Below are positions 13,033 through 25,000 of a stretch of DNA of 64,000 nt, piece by piece. This DNA comes from Cyrtodaria siliqua (lineage: Eukaryota; Mollusca; Bivalvia; Adapedonta; Hiatellidae). Within the stretch, counting starts at the first letter, position 1, and the number at the start of each line of letters is the position of its first letter. The stretch spans positions 1-64,000 of the forward strand of contig JAWPHD010004478.1 of assembly GCA_037043455.1 (NCBI GenBank). The letters run 5' to 3'. The notes under the pieces were generated by a model. The model had not been told where the DNA came from, made no database searches, and worked only from the letters and a program-made list of their open reading frames with translations. Position numbers and translations under genes: made by a program.

Positions 13033-14122
13033 AAACAAGAGGCCCAAGAGGGCCTGTGGATGCTCTACTGGCTAAAACGGCTCTTATATCAAGGGTTGTC
13101 GACATAAAATTCCCATCAGTAGTTTTTTAAAACATTGCAAAAACAACTGGGATAGGATGGCCTTAGATCGCTCACCTGGTAATCATGGGCATTAAGTCTG
13201 CTGTGCCTAGTCTGGCATGGGTATTTTTTAATTTGTCCCACTTCTTCTATGAATGAAATTTCATAAAAATGGGTGGGGGGTTATATTAACATTCTAAACA
13301 AATATGGTAAAGATCAGATAAATCATGAAGTAACTACAGATTTAACAAAGGAAAATACAATATAGCATTTTTCAACAAATCAAGGGCCATAACCTGTTGT
13401 TACTAACAATATCTAGCTGGTTTTTGAACTTGTCCAAGATTTTATTGATATTCCACGCTTTGCACAACTAGACATCATACTGAGGCTTCCTGCCAAATTT
13501 GGTAGAAATCCAACAAGCCGTTTATGGGCATTAAGTCTGCTGTGTCTAGTCTGGCATGGGTATTTTTTAATTTGTCCCACTTCTTCTATGAATGAAATTT
13601 CATAAAAATGGGTGGGGGGTTATATTAACATTCTAAACAAATATGGTAAAGATCAGATAAAAAATGAAGTAACTACAGATTTAACAAAGGAAAATACAAT
13701 ATAGCATTTTTCAACAAATTAAGGGCCATAACCTGCCGTTACTAACTAGATCTAGCTGGTTTTCGAACTTGTCCAACATTCATTTGATATACCATGCTTT
13801 GCACAACTAGACATCATACTGAGGCTTCCTGCCAAATTTTGTAAAATTTTGTAGAAATCCAACAAGCTGTTTAGGAGGAGTAGCGCTGACAAGAAATTTA
13901 AAGTAAAAATGTCAAAATGCCATAACTCCGTCATAAATCAGCAACTGCCAAGTTTCGTCGAAATCCAAAATGGCGTTTAGGAGGAGTAGCGCCGACAAGA
14001 AATTAAAAAAAAAAAAAATGCAATAGGCACAGCAATGCTTCCCGCTAACACGGCGTTAACATAAAAAAAAAATATATATATATATATAATGAAAATTAAA
14101 AAAAATAAAAGTAAAAAAATTT

Positions 14123-14158
<36 letters not shown>

Positions 14159-15180
14159 CAAATAAAAATAAACATATCAATTAAAAAAAAAAGAAAAAAA
14201 AAAAGAAAAAAGATATACTAATAATAATAAAAAGAAAAAGGCAAAACATCTGGTAAAGTTTTGTAAAGATAAGATGAAAAATGAAAGCCCTATCGGTATT
14301 AACGAGACAAACTATACCATTTTTAACTAAATCAAGGGCCATAACTCCGCTGTTATTGGTCTGATCTCGCTGGTTTTCAAACTTGTGCGAGCTTACATTG
14401 ATATTAACAATCTGGTAAAGTTTGGTAAAGATCGGATGAAAAATGAAGGCCTTTGGCCAGTAGAGCTAAAAATCATCAGCTCAAAAAAGTAGGTCAAGGT
14501 CATAGATGAAATCCAGGCATCCAAAAAAAAGATGCACTACCGAAGACACAACTATGTCAAAATAGAATATGTTTTCTTCTAAAGGTTAAGCTATAAATTA
14601 GGTTTAAAACATCTAGTGCATAATTCTAGTTCATGAGAAAGTGATGTAAATGTAACAATTAAAGTTATCTGCCCTTTGCTTGGATGGTGAAGGTCACATC
14701 CACTTTTGCTTTGTCATGTTGCAATGTACCACTCAAGATACAAATATAAGCAAAGTTTGAAAGGTCTAAGTGCATACAGTTTGTGAAAAGTGACCTAAAC
14801 GCCAAAGTTGAACCTAAAAATTATAAAGTTATCTGCCCTTTGCTTGGAGGGTCAAGGTCACTTCAACATTTGCTTTGTCACGTTGCCATGTACCACCCAA
14901 GATACAACTATAAGCAAAGTTTGAAAGGTCTAGTGCATACAGTTTGTGAAAAAGTGACCTAAACGCAAAACTTGAACCTAAAAATTAGCAAGTTATCTGC
15001 CCTTTGTTTGGAGGGTAAAGGTCACTTCCACATTTGCTGTGTCACGTTGCGATGTATCACCCATGATACAACTATAAGCAAAGTTTGAAAGGTCTAGTGC
15101 ATACAGTTTGTGAGAAAATGCCCTAAACGCTAAACTTGAATGTTGACGCCGCCGCCGCCGCTGCCGGAAAAGCAACACCT
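13033..15180. repeat. Bivalve-type dispersed repeat block
   Basis: The block starts with the palindromic AAGAGGCCCAAGAGGGCC (about 13037) and has recurring GGGCCATAACTCC/CCATAACCTG and CTTGTCCAA motifs. A 339-bp tandem duplication begins at 13187 and 13526. A/T-rich low-complexity sequence (including a run of A near 14118-14155) lies at 14007-14250. Three copies of a unit of about 160 bp contain TTATCTGCCCTTTGCTTGGA and AAGCAAAGTTTGAAAGGTCT (about 14660-15120). The block ends with GCCGCCGCCGCCGCT and an AGGCGAGACAAAAAT-like 3' end. There is no reverse transcriptase, so it is non-autonomous or decayed. Confidence 0.7.
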
Positions 15181-15234
15181 ATGTCTCTTTTTTTCTTCGA
15201 AAAGGCGAGACAAAAATCAAGTTTCGAGTTGTCG

Positions 15235-16240
15235 AGAGGTGGTGGTGGGGAGGGGGGGATTTGTGTAAGAAGCTATGTAAGAATTGAGCAAAACAACACA
15301 GAAATATGTAAAAAAAAAAAAAAATCCAGTTTCAAGTGGTGGGGGGAGTGGGTGGGGGCAACATAGCTATGTGTAAGAATTGACAAAAACAACACAGAAA
15401 TAGGTAAAAAAAATAAATAATAACAATTGAGTTTCGAGTGGTGGGGTGTGGGGGAGGGATGGGGCAACATATATGTGTAAGAAGCTATGTAAAAAAAAAA
15501 ATCGAGTTTTGAGGGGTGGGGTGGGGTGGGGTGGAGTGGGGTGGGGTGGGGAGGCAGGTGATGGGGTGGGGCAACATATATGTGTAAGAGTTGACCAAAA
15601 CAACACAGAAATATGTAAAAAAAAAAAAAAATCAGTTTCGCGTGGTGTGGGGGGAGTGGAGGCTGATGGGGAGGGGGACAACATGTGTAAGAATTGACAA
15701 AAACAACACAGAAATATGTAAAAAAAAACAAAAAACATTGAGTTTCGAGTCGGGGAGAGGGGTGTGGAGAGGCGGGGTTGTGGGGGGAGGGGGCAACATA
15801 TGTGTAAGAAGCTATGTGTAAGAATTGACTAAAACAACACAGAAATATGTAAAAAAAAAAAAAGGGAGTTTTGAGTGGGGTAGGTGAATGGGTGGGTGGG
15901 TGGGTGGGGGTGGGTGGGGGGAGGGGGAGAGGTGGAGAGGCGGGGGATGGGGGGCAACATCTATGTGTAAGAAGCTATGTGTAAGAATTGCCTAAACAAC
16001 ACAGAAATATGTAAAAAAAAATAAAAAAAAATAGAGTTTTGGTGGAGTGGGTGGTGCGGAGGCATGGTGGTTGGGGGTGGGGGGGTGGGTTAGGGGGGTG
16101 GGGGGGGGGGAAGAAGCTATGTGTAAGTATATGTGTACGAAGCTACGTGTAAGAATTGACTAAAACAACACAGAAATATGTAAAAAAAAAAATGGGTGTG
16201 GAGGGGTGGGGGGGGGGGGGACGTTGGGGGGGAGGGGGGA
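15235..16240 (+). repeat. G-rich minisatellite with quadruplex-prone tracts
   Basis: About nine irregular copies of a unit combining a G-rich tract (GGTGGGGTGGGGTGGGGTGG, GGGTGGGTGGGTGGGTGGGG) with CTATGTGTAAGAATTGACAA and AACAACACAGAAATATGTAA plus an A run. The plus strand is strongly G-biased. The proline-rich and glycine-rich ORFs here come from the base composition and are not genes. Confidence 0.85.
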
Positions 16241-16244
16241 GCCC

Positions 16245-19110
16245 ATGCTCCAATATGGGTGAAGTATGAATAAGATGCATAATGCTATAAGAAATCCCAA
16301 ACCAAAATTATAGATATATACATGCTTACATGCAAACCTAGATCTGCCTTTATTGCACATTTTATGGGCCATCACAATTAGGGTTCCATGATAGCCTAGA
16401 ATTTGCAGAATACAAAATTACTTAGGCAACCCTTTACAACATACTATAAGGAAACCAATTCCCAAATTTAGTTAGGACAAGACATGTAAGAGATATAGAC
16501 CTGTAAACACAGCTTACACGCAAAATTTGATGTGAAATAGACACATTTTAAGGGCTATCAGAATTTGGGTTACAGGAACCCAAAATTACTTAAGCAGCCC
16601 TTAAGATAATGCTATAAGGAAGCTAATGGCCAAATTTTGTTGTGCTAGGGTAAGAAATGTAAGAGATATAGACTTGCAAACACAGCTTACACGCAAAATC
16701 TGATGTGAAATGAGTAGGGCTGAAACGAGTGAGTACCCGGGTACCCGCGGGTCGGGTCCGATCTCTCGGGTACCCGGGTTCAATGTATTACCCGTACCCG
16801 ATGTTACTCCTTCACTGTCGATTTTCTGGGTAATGTTTCTGTGTTTGCCAAGTTTATTTTGGTCAAACTTACATATAAACATTTCCGGATTTGTTCACCA
16901 CCAGATGTAGTATTGATAAAGTTATCTCCCGTACAATGGTTATAAAATGAAAGTTTATTGTGCGGATTCCAAGATACTATATGCGGTCCCTAATCCTGGT
17001 CATTGACAGTCAATTGCAAGTCACCGTTCGGCGACAGTGGCCATGAAGGAGTTTATTTTACAAGAGGGACGTTTATATTGATAACACGTTTGATTTAGTT
17101 AATGTCTTTCGTTCCAACTCTATACTATTGTACTGCTCGAAATAAATGTAACACACCGGGCGTTGTTATAAATTTGTACAAAATTACTTTTTGCGGTTTA
17201 TTGTTAAACTTCCAAATCCCGTTCTTCAGTTTCTCTTCTTATATTTAAGGCAGAAAGAATATAATGATATCCCTACACACAGTATACAATTCTCTTTAAT
17301 TTTAGACTACTTGCAGACTGCTGTGAAAAATGGTGCAGGTTCAGATTTGAGAAAAACTACAACATCAGGAAGTAGCATAAAATAGGCCATCGTCAGACTT
17401 TTCAAATAACATTGATTGACATTTTTAGAAAACAGGAATATTCTGAAAATACCAGTACATTCTAAACATAATTGTCTTTCATTTGAGACCATTTGCAGAC
17501 TGTTGCTTTAAGAAATGTTAATTTCTATAGAATTACCAACGGAAGTGCATACCTGTACATAAACTTTTGAGTGTATTTTCTATCTGAAAGCATCAGTCGA
17601 AATCTGACAATTTCAATATAGAATTACCAATGAAAGTGTATTTTAATGTGAAATTGTGAGTATTTTTTTTATCTGAAAGCCTCAGTGCAATTCTCTATCT
17701 ATCTCTATCATCTCTGGTTTATTTTGTTCCTGGTTCGAAAGATAGCCAAATTGGACCAGTAACACAGAAGTTATATGGTGCCTGATTTAGTTAAATATGC
17801 TATATTTCGTCTCTTTAACAGGATAGGGCTTTTGTTTTTCATCTGATCTTTACCTGGCCACAATTTCGCCTTTTTTTCCATCTAATCTTTAGCAAACTCG
17901 CCAGATCATTTATATCAGTGAAAGCATGGACATTCAAAAACCCGTCAGATCAGACCAGTAACACTGCAATTATGGCCCTAGACTTTCTTAAATAGGCTAT
18001 ATTTTGCCTTGTTCGAACGAAGGGGTCTGTCTTCATTTTTCATGTGATCTTTACCAAAGTGGGCAGCATGTGTGTGTTCATGTGGTGGTATTATATATAT
18101 TTATTTTAAAGGTTAAAATTGCAAAACGATCACAATGCATTGTTATTTTGTACATATGTATTGCAATGTTTTATAAGCATTGCACTGGAAAGATCTTGAG
18201 TGTACACAAAACCTATTGCTCATTGAACCAGAAAACAATCAGCAAAGCAACAAAATCTTATTTACACATCAAATAATCAGGAAATCAACAAAATCATAAT
18301 TACAAATTAAAAATTGCCATCTTGCCAATGTGCCATCTTGCCAATGTAAAATCGTATTTCTCAACAACGGACACTTTTTTGCATCAGTAAAGTGAATTCC
18401 GATCAGATCAACGGTCCCTGTTCTTGGTAAGGTTTTGGAGGCAGACAATATAACAGAATAGAATAGAATGCACATGTGTAGTACTATATGTCGGCCATAT
18501 GCAATCAAGTAAGTATTGAACAGAATATCAACGGGAAAAAGAAGGCATTTTCCAACAGTTTATGTTGGCTTGTATGCCCAAAATATATTCAAACATACAT
18601 TTTATTTTATTGCATTGTTTCTTCTACATACCTGATGCAAGAACTTTATAAATAACAGACAAAAACAGCACAAAATTTAGACTATCTTTTTAGACGATAC
18701 CTTTAATGAGGGTCCTTTAATAAGTCTGCAGTAGCCATTTTAGTAGAAGAAAGGGGGACAACCTTTTGAAACAGCTTGAACAGGTTTAATATGCGGGTAC
18801 CCGGGTACCCACAGGTAATTGTCCGACGGGTACCTGGGTACGAATTTTGTACCCGTTTCAGCCCTAGAAATGAGACACATTTTATGGGCTATCATAATTT
18901 GGGTTCCATGGGAGCCCATGGATTACAGGAACCAAAATTGCTTATGCAGTCCTTAAGATGATGCTATAAGGAAGCCCATGGCCAAATTTGGTTGTGCTAG
19001 GATAAGAAATGTAAGAGATATAGACTTGGAAACACAGCTTACACGCAAACCTTGATGTGGGACGCCGACGCCGACCCCGGGGTGATTACATAAGCTCTCT
19101 TATTCTTCGA
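16245..19110. repeat. Older dispersed repeat (interrupted by a hAT-like element)
   Basis: This is a tandem of about 150-bp units with TTTATGGGCTATCATAATTT, GGGTTCCATG..., CTATAAGGAAGC and AAGAGATATAGACTTG...AACACAGCTTACACGC. Copies are seen left (16245-16714) and right (18875-19060) of the inserted element. The right part ends GACGCCGACGCCGACCCCGG then CATAAGCTCTCTTATTCTTC, a 3' end similar to other dispersed repeats in the window. Confidence 0.65.
16707..18874. mobile_element. hAT-like non-autonomous element with 8-bp target duplication
   Basis: The body is 16715-18866 (2,152 bp), flanked by GAAATGAG at 16707-16714 and 18867-18874. The termini TAGGGCTGAAACGAGTGAGT and, inverted, TAGGGCTGAAACGGGTAC share the first 13 bases. 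Both ends continue into GTACCCGGGTACCC-type palindromic sequence. An 8-bp duplication and a short TAGGGCTGAAAC-type end fit the hAT superfamily, as known from animal hAT elements. The interior holds no ORF over about 90 codons and nothing like a transposase. Interior AT-rich text (17700-18070) resembles fragments of other dispersed repeats (ATCTTTACC, GACCAGTAACAC). Confidence 0.82.
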
Positions 19111-19126
19111 ATAGTCAAGCTAATAA

Positions 19127-19725
19127 TAGGAGTCAAGTGTTTGTTTCACCTGATGACAAGTATACTAATAGGAGATAAGTGTTTGTTTCACCTGATGACA
19201 AGTATAATAATAGGAGAATAATAGGAGATAAATGTTTGTTTCACCTGATGACAAGTATAATAATAGGAGTTAAATGTTTGTTTCACCTGATGACAAGTAG
19301 AATAATTGGAGAATAATAGGAGATAAAAATTTGTTTCACCGGATGACAAGTATAATAGTAGGAGATAAGTGTTTGTTTCACCTAATGAAAAGTATAATAA
19401 TAGGACATGTTTTTGTTTCACCTGATGACATGTATAATTATAGGAGAATAATAGGAGATAAATGTTTGTTTCACCTGATGACAAGTATAATAATAGGAGA
19501 TAAGTGTTTGTTTCACCTGATGACAAGTATAATAATAGGAGATAAGTGACTGTTTCACCTGATGCACCTGATGACAAGTATAATAATAGGAGTTGTGTTC
19601 TTTTCACCTGATGACAAGTATAATAATAGGAGATAAGTGTTTGTTTCACCTGATGACAAGTATAATAATAGGAGATTAGTGTTTGTTTCACCTGATGACA
19701 AGTATAATAATAGGAGATAAGTGTT
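19127..19725. repeat. 42-bp minisatellite carrying exon-end/splice-donor copy
   Basis: About 14 copies of a 42-bp unit with core TTTCACCTGATGACAAGTAT followed by AATAATAGGAGATAAGTGTT. On the gene strand each unit reads ACTTGTCATCAG|GTGAAACAAACA, so one frame encodes repeated YTCHQV, the same peptide as the end of the giant exon. Several units have an extra AATAATAGGAGA insertion. Confidence 0.92.
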
Positions 19726-19894
19726 TCATTTGGATGTTGTGGTTTCTATAGGATCATTGTTCACGTGTTTGTATCACCTATATATTATGTTTGTTTCACC
19801 TGATGACAAGTAATACTATCAGTCATATACAGATGGTCCAATGAAATATGGTCTAACAACGTAAATTCATTGGAATGAGTAATATGAGTTAAAT
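19726..19894. other. Linker between arrays
   Basis: Mostly non-repetitive sequence with isolated TTTGTTTCACCTGATGACAA at about 19790, i.e. a stray unit of the neighbouring arrays. Confidence 0.5.
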
Positions 19895-20936
19895 ATTTGT
19901 ATCACCTGATGACAAGTGGTGTAATACTAGTTAACTGTCTCACCTGATGACAAGTGTTGTAATACTAGTTAACTGTCTCACCTGATGACAAGTGTTGTAA
20001 TACTAGTTAACTGTCTCACCTGATGACAAGTGGTGTAATACTAGTTAACTGTCTCACCTGATGACAAGTGGTGTAATACTAGTTAACTGTCTCACCTGAT
20101 GACAAGTGGTGTAATACTAGTTAACTGTCTCACCTGATGACAAGTGGTGTAATACTGGTTAACTGTCTCACCTGATGAAAAGTGTTGTAATACTAGTTAA
20201 CTGTCTCACCTGATGACGTGGTGTAATACTAGTTAACTGTCTCACCTGATGACAAGTGGTGTAATACTAGTTAACGGTATCACCTGATGACAAGTGGTGT
20301 AATACTGGTTAACTGTCTCACCTGATGACAAGTGGTGTAATACTAGTTAACGGTATCACCTGATGACAAGTGTTGTAATACTAGTTAACTGTCTCACCTG
20401 ATGACAAGTGTTGTAATACTAGTTAACTGTCTCACCTGATGACAAGTGGTGTAATACTAGTTAACTGTCTCACCTGATGACAAGTGTTGTAATACTAGTT
20501 AACTGTCTCACCTGATGACAAGTGTTGTAATACTAGTTAACTGTCTCACCTGATGACAAGTGGTGTAATACTAGTTAACTGTCTCACCTGATGACAAGTG
20601 GTGTAATACTAGTTACTGGTTAACTGTCTCACCTGATGCCAAGTGGTGTAATACTAGTTAACTGTATCACATGATGACAAGTGGTGTAATACTAGTTAAC
20701 TGTCTCACCTGATGACAAGTGGTGTAATACTAGTTAACTGTCTCACCTGATGACAAGTGCTGTAATACTAGTTAACTGTCTCACCTGATGACAAGTGTTG
20801 TAATACTAGTTAAGTGTCTCACCTGATGACAAGTGTTGTAATACTAGTTAACTGTCTCACCTGATGACAAGTGCTGTAATACTAGTTAACTGTCTCACCT
20901 GATGACAAGTGTTGTAATACTAGTTAAGTGTCTCAC
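19895..20936. repeat. 38-bp minisatellite abutting the giant exon's 5' splice site
   Basis: About 28 copies of a 38-bp unit with core TGTCTCACCTGATGACAAGT then GKTGTAATACTAGTTAAC. On the gene strand the unit is CACTTGTCATCAG|GTGAGAC AGTTAACTAGTATTAC. The last unit, at 20925-20950, is the real exon/intron junction itself (TGTTACACTTGTCATCAG then GTGAGAC), so the array runs directly out of the coding exon. Confidence 0.95.
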
Positions 20937-22063
20937 CTGATGACAAGTGTAACAGATCCAATTGTAACCATTCACCTCCTTCACAACTGGTAGAGTTACT
21001 TCTGCTTCTTTATAGTCGTGTTTTGCCTGCCGCATCCAACGTTTTGCTTCCCCGTGATCCTTCCTAACTGCCTGTGCAGCTGTAAAGTGATCATACCCAC
21101 CAGTATTGTAAGCTCTGTTGTAGTCATTTATATTATCACGATAAGCTCTGCTATAATCACCAGCTCTTTCGTTGACATTGCAACTCATTCCGTAGTATGC
21201 TGAACCTGACGTATCGGGGGCAGTTCTTCCCGTCTCGTTGTTAACCGTGTCCTCGATAGTTTGTCCCCTTTCAAGTTTTATGATAATTTCTTTGATGTAG
21301 TTAAACACTCTTGTACAATATGCTTCATTTCCGTAGTTTTTGTCTGGATGCCACTTCAACAATAAGCGTCTAATAACCTTCCTCCTCTCTACCTCCTGCA
21401 GTTTCCAAGCTTCCTTCAGCATTTCCCTGATGCGCCGACAGTTTTCATCGAATGCCACTGTGCCAACACCCTCATCATCATACAGGAGAACATCAGTTCC
21501 TTCTTCTGTTTCTCGTCGAACAAATCTATACAGACGGTAAATGGGTACTGTTATGAAGTCTTCATCCCCCACATCAACAACATACTTAATGCTCAAACAG
21601 CCACAATCATCCACTTCTCTTTCAACTTGACTTTCAATGTGAACATACTTATACACCGGCTCCTGTACAACTTCGCTGTCGATGTCCATGCAGGCATCTT
21701 CTAATTCTAATGCAATACATCTGTATTCATGCTCTTTGAAGACTGATATGCCTTGCTCCAAAAATGGATGGAATTTTTCTTCCACATATGTTCCTGGCTC
21801 TGGAAACACCGACTGCATGCATGATTGTGGAAGATCATAGGGCTCTATATCTGCCTCGCTAAGAACTAATTGTATATCATGAGGTCTGTCAACTAACATC
21901 AGGATTGAGGATAGGTGTGAGTATGTCTCCATTTTAAGAAGGTTTAAGGTGCATCTATGTACGAGGTCAGTCAAGCCATGTTTTCCATGGATCAAACCTG
22001 ATAAATTCATACTACCTAAACTCTCTTGGAAATATAAAGCGTAATTCTGCTCTGGATTTTTTT
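20937..22063 (-). CDS. Sacsin-like giant exon, segment e (J domain and start of HEPN)
   Basis: This segment lies in the frame one base off from the preceding segment. It starts NPEQNYALYFQESLGSMNLS and reaches EVVQEPVYKYVHIESQVERE and DFITVPIYRLYRFVR, corresponding to the sacsin stretch before the J domain (vertebrate 'YAIIVQEVERE ... Y-I--SLDLYKF-R'). The J domain is at about 21280-21420: WKLQEVERRKVIRRLLLKW then HPDKNYGNEAYCTRVFNYIK, with an intact HPD tripeptide, the residues needed for Hsp70 stimulation. A Tyr/Asn/Gly-rich linker follows, then HEPN text GEAKRWMRQAKHDYKEAE and YNWICYTCHQ, matching vertebrate 'EARRWLRQA...EWVCFKCY'. The exon ends CATCAG|GTGAGAC at 20937, phase 0, and the following 38-bp array starts immediately at this junction. 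Confidence 0.9.
22057..22063 (-). other. Lesion: frame slip in A7 run
   Basis: The coding strand reads TTAAAAAAGAAAAAAATCC. The upstream frame goes on to a stop 13 codons later; the other frame continues into the J-domain segment. One more A in the A7 run would join VSLKKKK to NPEQNYALYF. Homopolymer slips are also the commonest assembly error, so this lesion is weak evidence for decay. Confidence 0.75.
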
Positions 22064-25000
22064 CTTTTTTAATGAAACACATTGTTTATATACCAGGACT
22101 GTCTTTAAACCAGACACTTGCACAACTTTAGCATTTTTGAGATTCTTAGTTATCGGCAAAACATGCTCGTTATCATCTAGTATCATATTGTCAAGTGATA
22201 ACTGGTGCTTAACAAGATGCAAAACTCCTTGAAGAAAATGAACCGAATGTATATACTCTTCCACTTTTTTGGCTTTTCTGCTATCTAAATGTTTAATCAT
22301 GGCACTCTCACACACCTTTTCTTGAACAACACTAGATAATGTAACTGGACGTATATGATTTGGTAGCTTACTAAAAGCAGTATCTGGATCTCTTATATCG
22401 ATACCTAGAGCCTGAAATCCGATGAAGTAATTTATATCAACATTACCACGCAGTCGCTTCTCAAAGTGTTCTCTGTTTACTACCATGACCTGTTTAGAAT
22501 CACAAAGCACCTTTTGTCTATTTGGAAGGTAAAGCTTTGATTTTGCACCTACTGGTGCTCTTTCGTAAATGTCTGTATCTGAAGGACAGAACAGATTCTC
22601 CAGGCAACTTTTCATAACACGGAGTTCATCAACATTCATTTCACCATCTTTGACCTTGCCTTTCACTGTTTCTAGGATTTTAAGGTAATGTGTCAAGTTC
22701 GGTAGTTTTTCTGACCCCATACTAATGAACAGTCTTTCATATTTACCAAACCTATTTGGAGCTTTGAAAAGATACGGTTTTATTTCCTGTTGTTTTGAAA
22801 GCTCTATTACAACCTCACTGGTTGCAACCATTTGCTGTTCATCTGGTAGATACACAAAAGGCGTGTGTTTCAGTTGTTCTTTGATCGTAGGGTCCATGTG
22901 GTTTGTGTTTGCAAAAAAATCATAGAAATACTCCATTTGCTCAGTTACAAACTGTGTTTTCACTTTCTGCTGTTGAAGTAATGGCTTCATTGCATCACAT
23001 ACATTTTGACAATGTCGAACCACCATGGATATGGGGGGTATTTTTTGAATCCCAAGCTTCTTCCCAAGCTTCTTCCATGTGCTCTTATCTACATCTTTTA
23101 GAGAGATGGACAGTATGTTCATGGTTGTCCAACATAAACGTTCATGTTTAGCTTTCACTGACCCTTCAAAGCACATAAGTCTAGTTCCATTGTCTGGTTG
23201 ATTGAATATACTATTGGCTTGTTTACTTACAAAATGTGGGACCATGAACTTGATTGTTTTCAGAGTAAACAATGTGTGATCGTTCCAGAATGTATCATCT
23301 TTCCTTTTCGGTGATATCGCATATTTAACAAGAACATCAGATTTACACTTCACCGATTCAGTTATGCCATTTCTGCCTTCAGCCTCTATCTTGCGTGCAA
23401 TTTCTATCATTTTTTGATCGCTCAAATCGACATTCAATCCAAGTATTTCTAGAAATGTTCTCCATTCATCTGTTTGAAATTCTTCTGGTGGAAACATATT
23501 TTCTTCCAACATGCACTTAAACACAAGATGAGACCAGCAATACAATTCATTAACTCTCTTCCATTCACCTTTAACGTTTACAAATGCAATATCTTTCAAC
23601 CTATGTATAATCTGAGTTTGTTCTGGATCGTACCCACTTCCAGCAGAAGTTACTAACAGCTTGTCCTTGATATATGCTATATGTTTCAACCAATCAGCTT
23701 GTGGAAGATGGGAGAAGTTTGGTAGAATCTTTTCCAAGTACACCTGTGACGTGCTTGAGAGAGAAAGTCCAAGGTAATCATAAAGTTTGGCTAGTTTTTC
23801 TGTTTGACGTAGAAGAACAACTTTTGTTTCATGTGCCCACCTTTCTATTCCATCATGAGGCATACCATCTGGTAACACAAACACATTTATGTCTTGTTTT
23901 TCAATACTTATCAACTTTCCAAGTTGTGAAGTATAAAGTGGAAGGCATCGTAGTTTGTACTTACTGTCTTCATATTTCTTTAATGCATTGATGCTTCTGT
24001 CAAAATATGACAGCACAGTCTCTCTATCTTCACATTTCAGGTCAGCGGTGGATATTCTGCTTTTGTTATGAAACAAACATTTGAGAAGGTCATACGGTCT
24101 TTCTATGGCTGCAAGAAGCTTCTGAATACTGTACATCAGTGATGTCCTGGTTGTGATTGTGATTGTTTTAAAAACATCTCGGTCAAATGACGGTATATTG
24201 AACATTTTGAAAATGTTATACAGTTCCTCATTGCCCCAATTAATGTGCAACAAACTGAAGGCAGCAGAAATGGGAATGAGTTTAAACTTCTTCTGTTCAC
24301 CCTGAACTTCTTGTATTGGGAGAATTGACCACTGATCAAACTTGTGCAAGTTTTCCTGGAATATTTTATGATTCACAGTTTGTGCACTGCTAGATTCATT
24401 GTATACAAACTGAAAAAGTTCTTGGATCCATTCGGGCTTTATGGGATCATTTGCAGCTTTGATCCAAGGAATCCATTCATTTTTAGCAAAGAGAGTTGGA
24501 TCCAAGGATTTAGGAAGTAATTCAACCAAATTCGACACCTTGAGTTTAACTATAACATTGGTTTCATACATCTCTGACTTGTCAAATATGTCCAAAAGGT
24601 CATAACTGAGGAACGATGAAGCAGACCCTGGTAAGAGCCTGCAGAATTTGGACATGAAAACAGGACTGTCTGCTCTAAACTTGTTCAACACACCATCTTG
24701 TGTCAGTAGAACTGGCAGACCGTCCATATCTGACAAAAAGTCCTTGCCTGACAGCATCATATATCGTGTAATACATGACAAGTTTGTCACGCTCTTAAAT
24801 GACATTTCTTCTAATAATGCATTTGGTTTACCAAGTGTGCAACTATCTCTGTCATTTCTTTCAAAAGACTTCAAAAACAGCCTGACATGCTTTGGACTTG
24901 CAGTAACAATCTCTTCCATTTTCAATGTTTTCATAGTGTTGAGTATCGTCAACGGAGTCTGGATTAATTTCATTCCGATTTGTTTAAGAACGTTTTCCAG

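Noticed and set aside
15273..15738. Proline-rich minus-strand ORFs
   Set aside because: Complement of the G-rich minisatellite; composition artefact in several frames.
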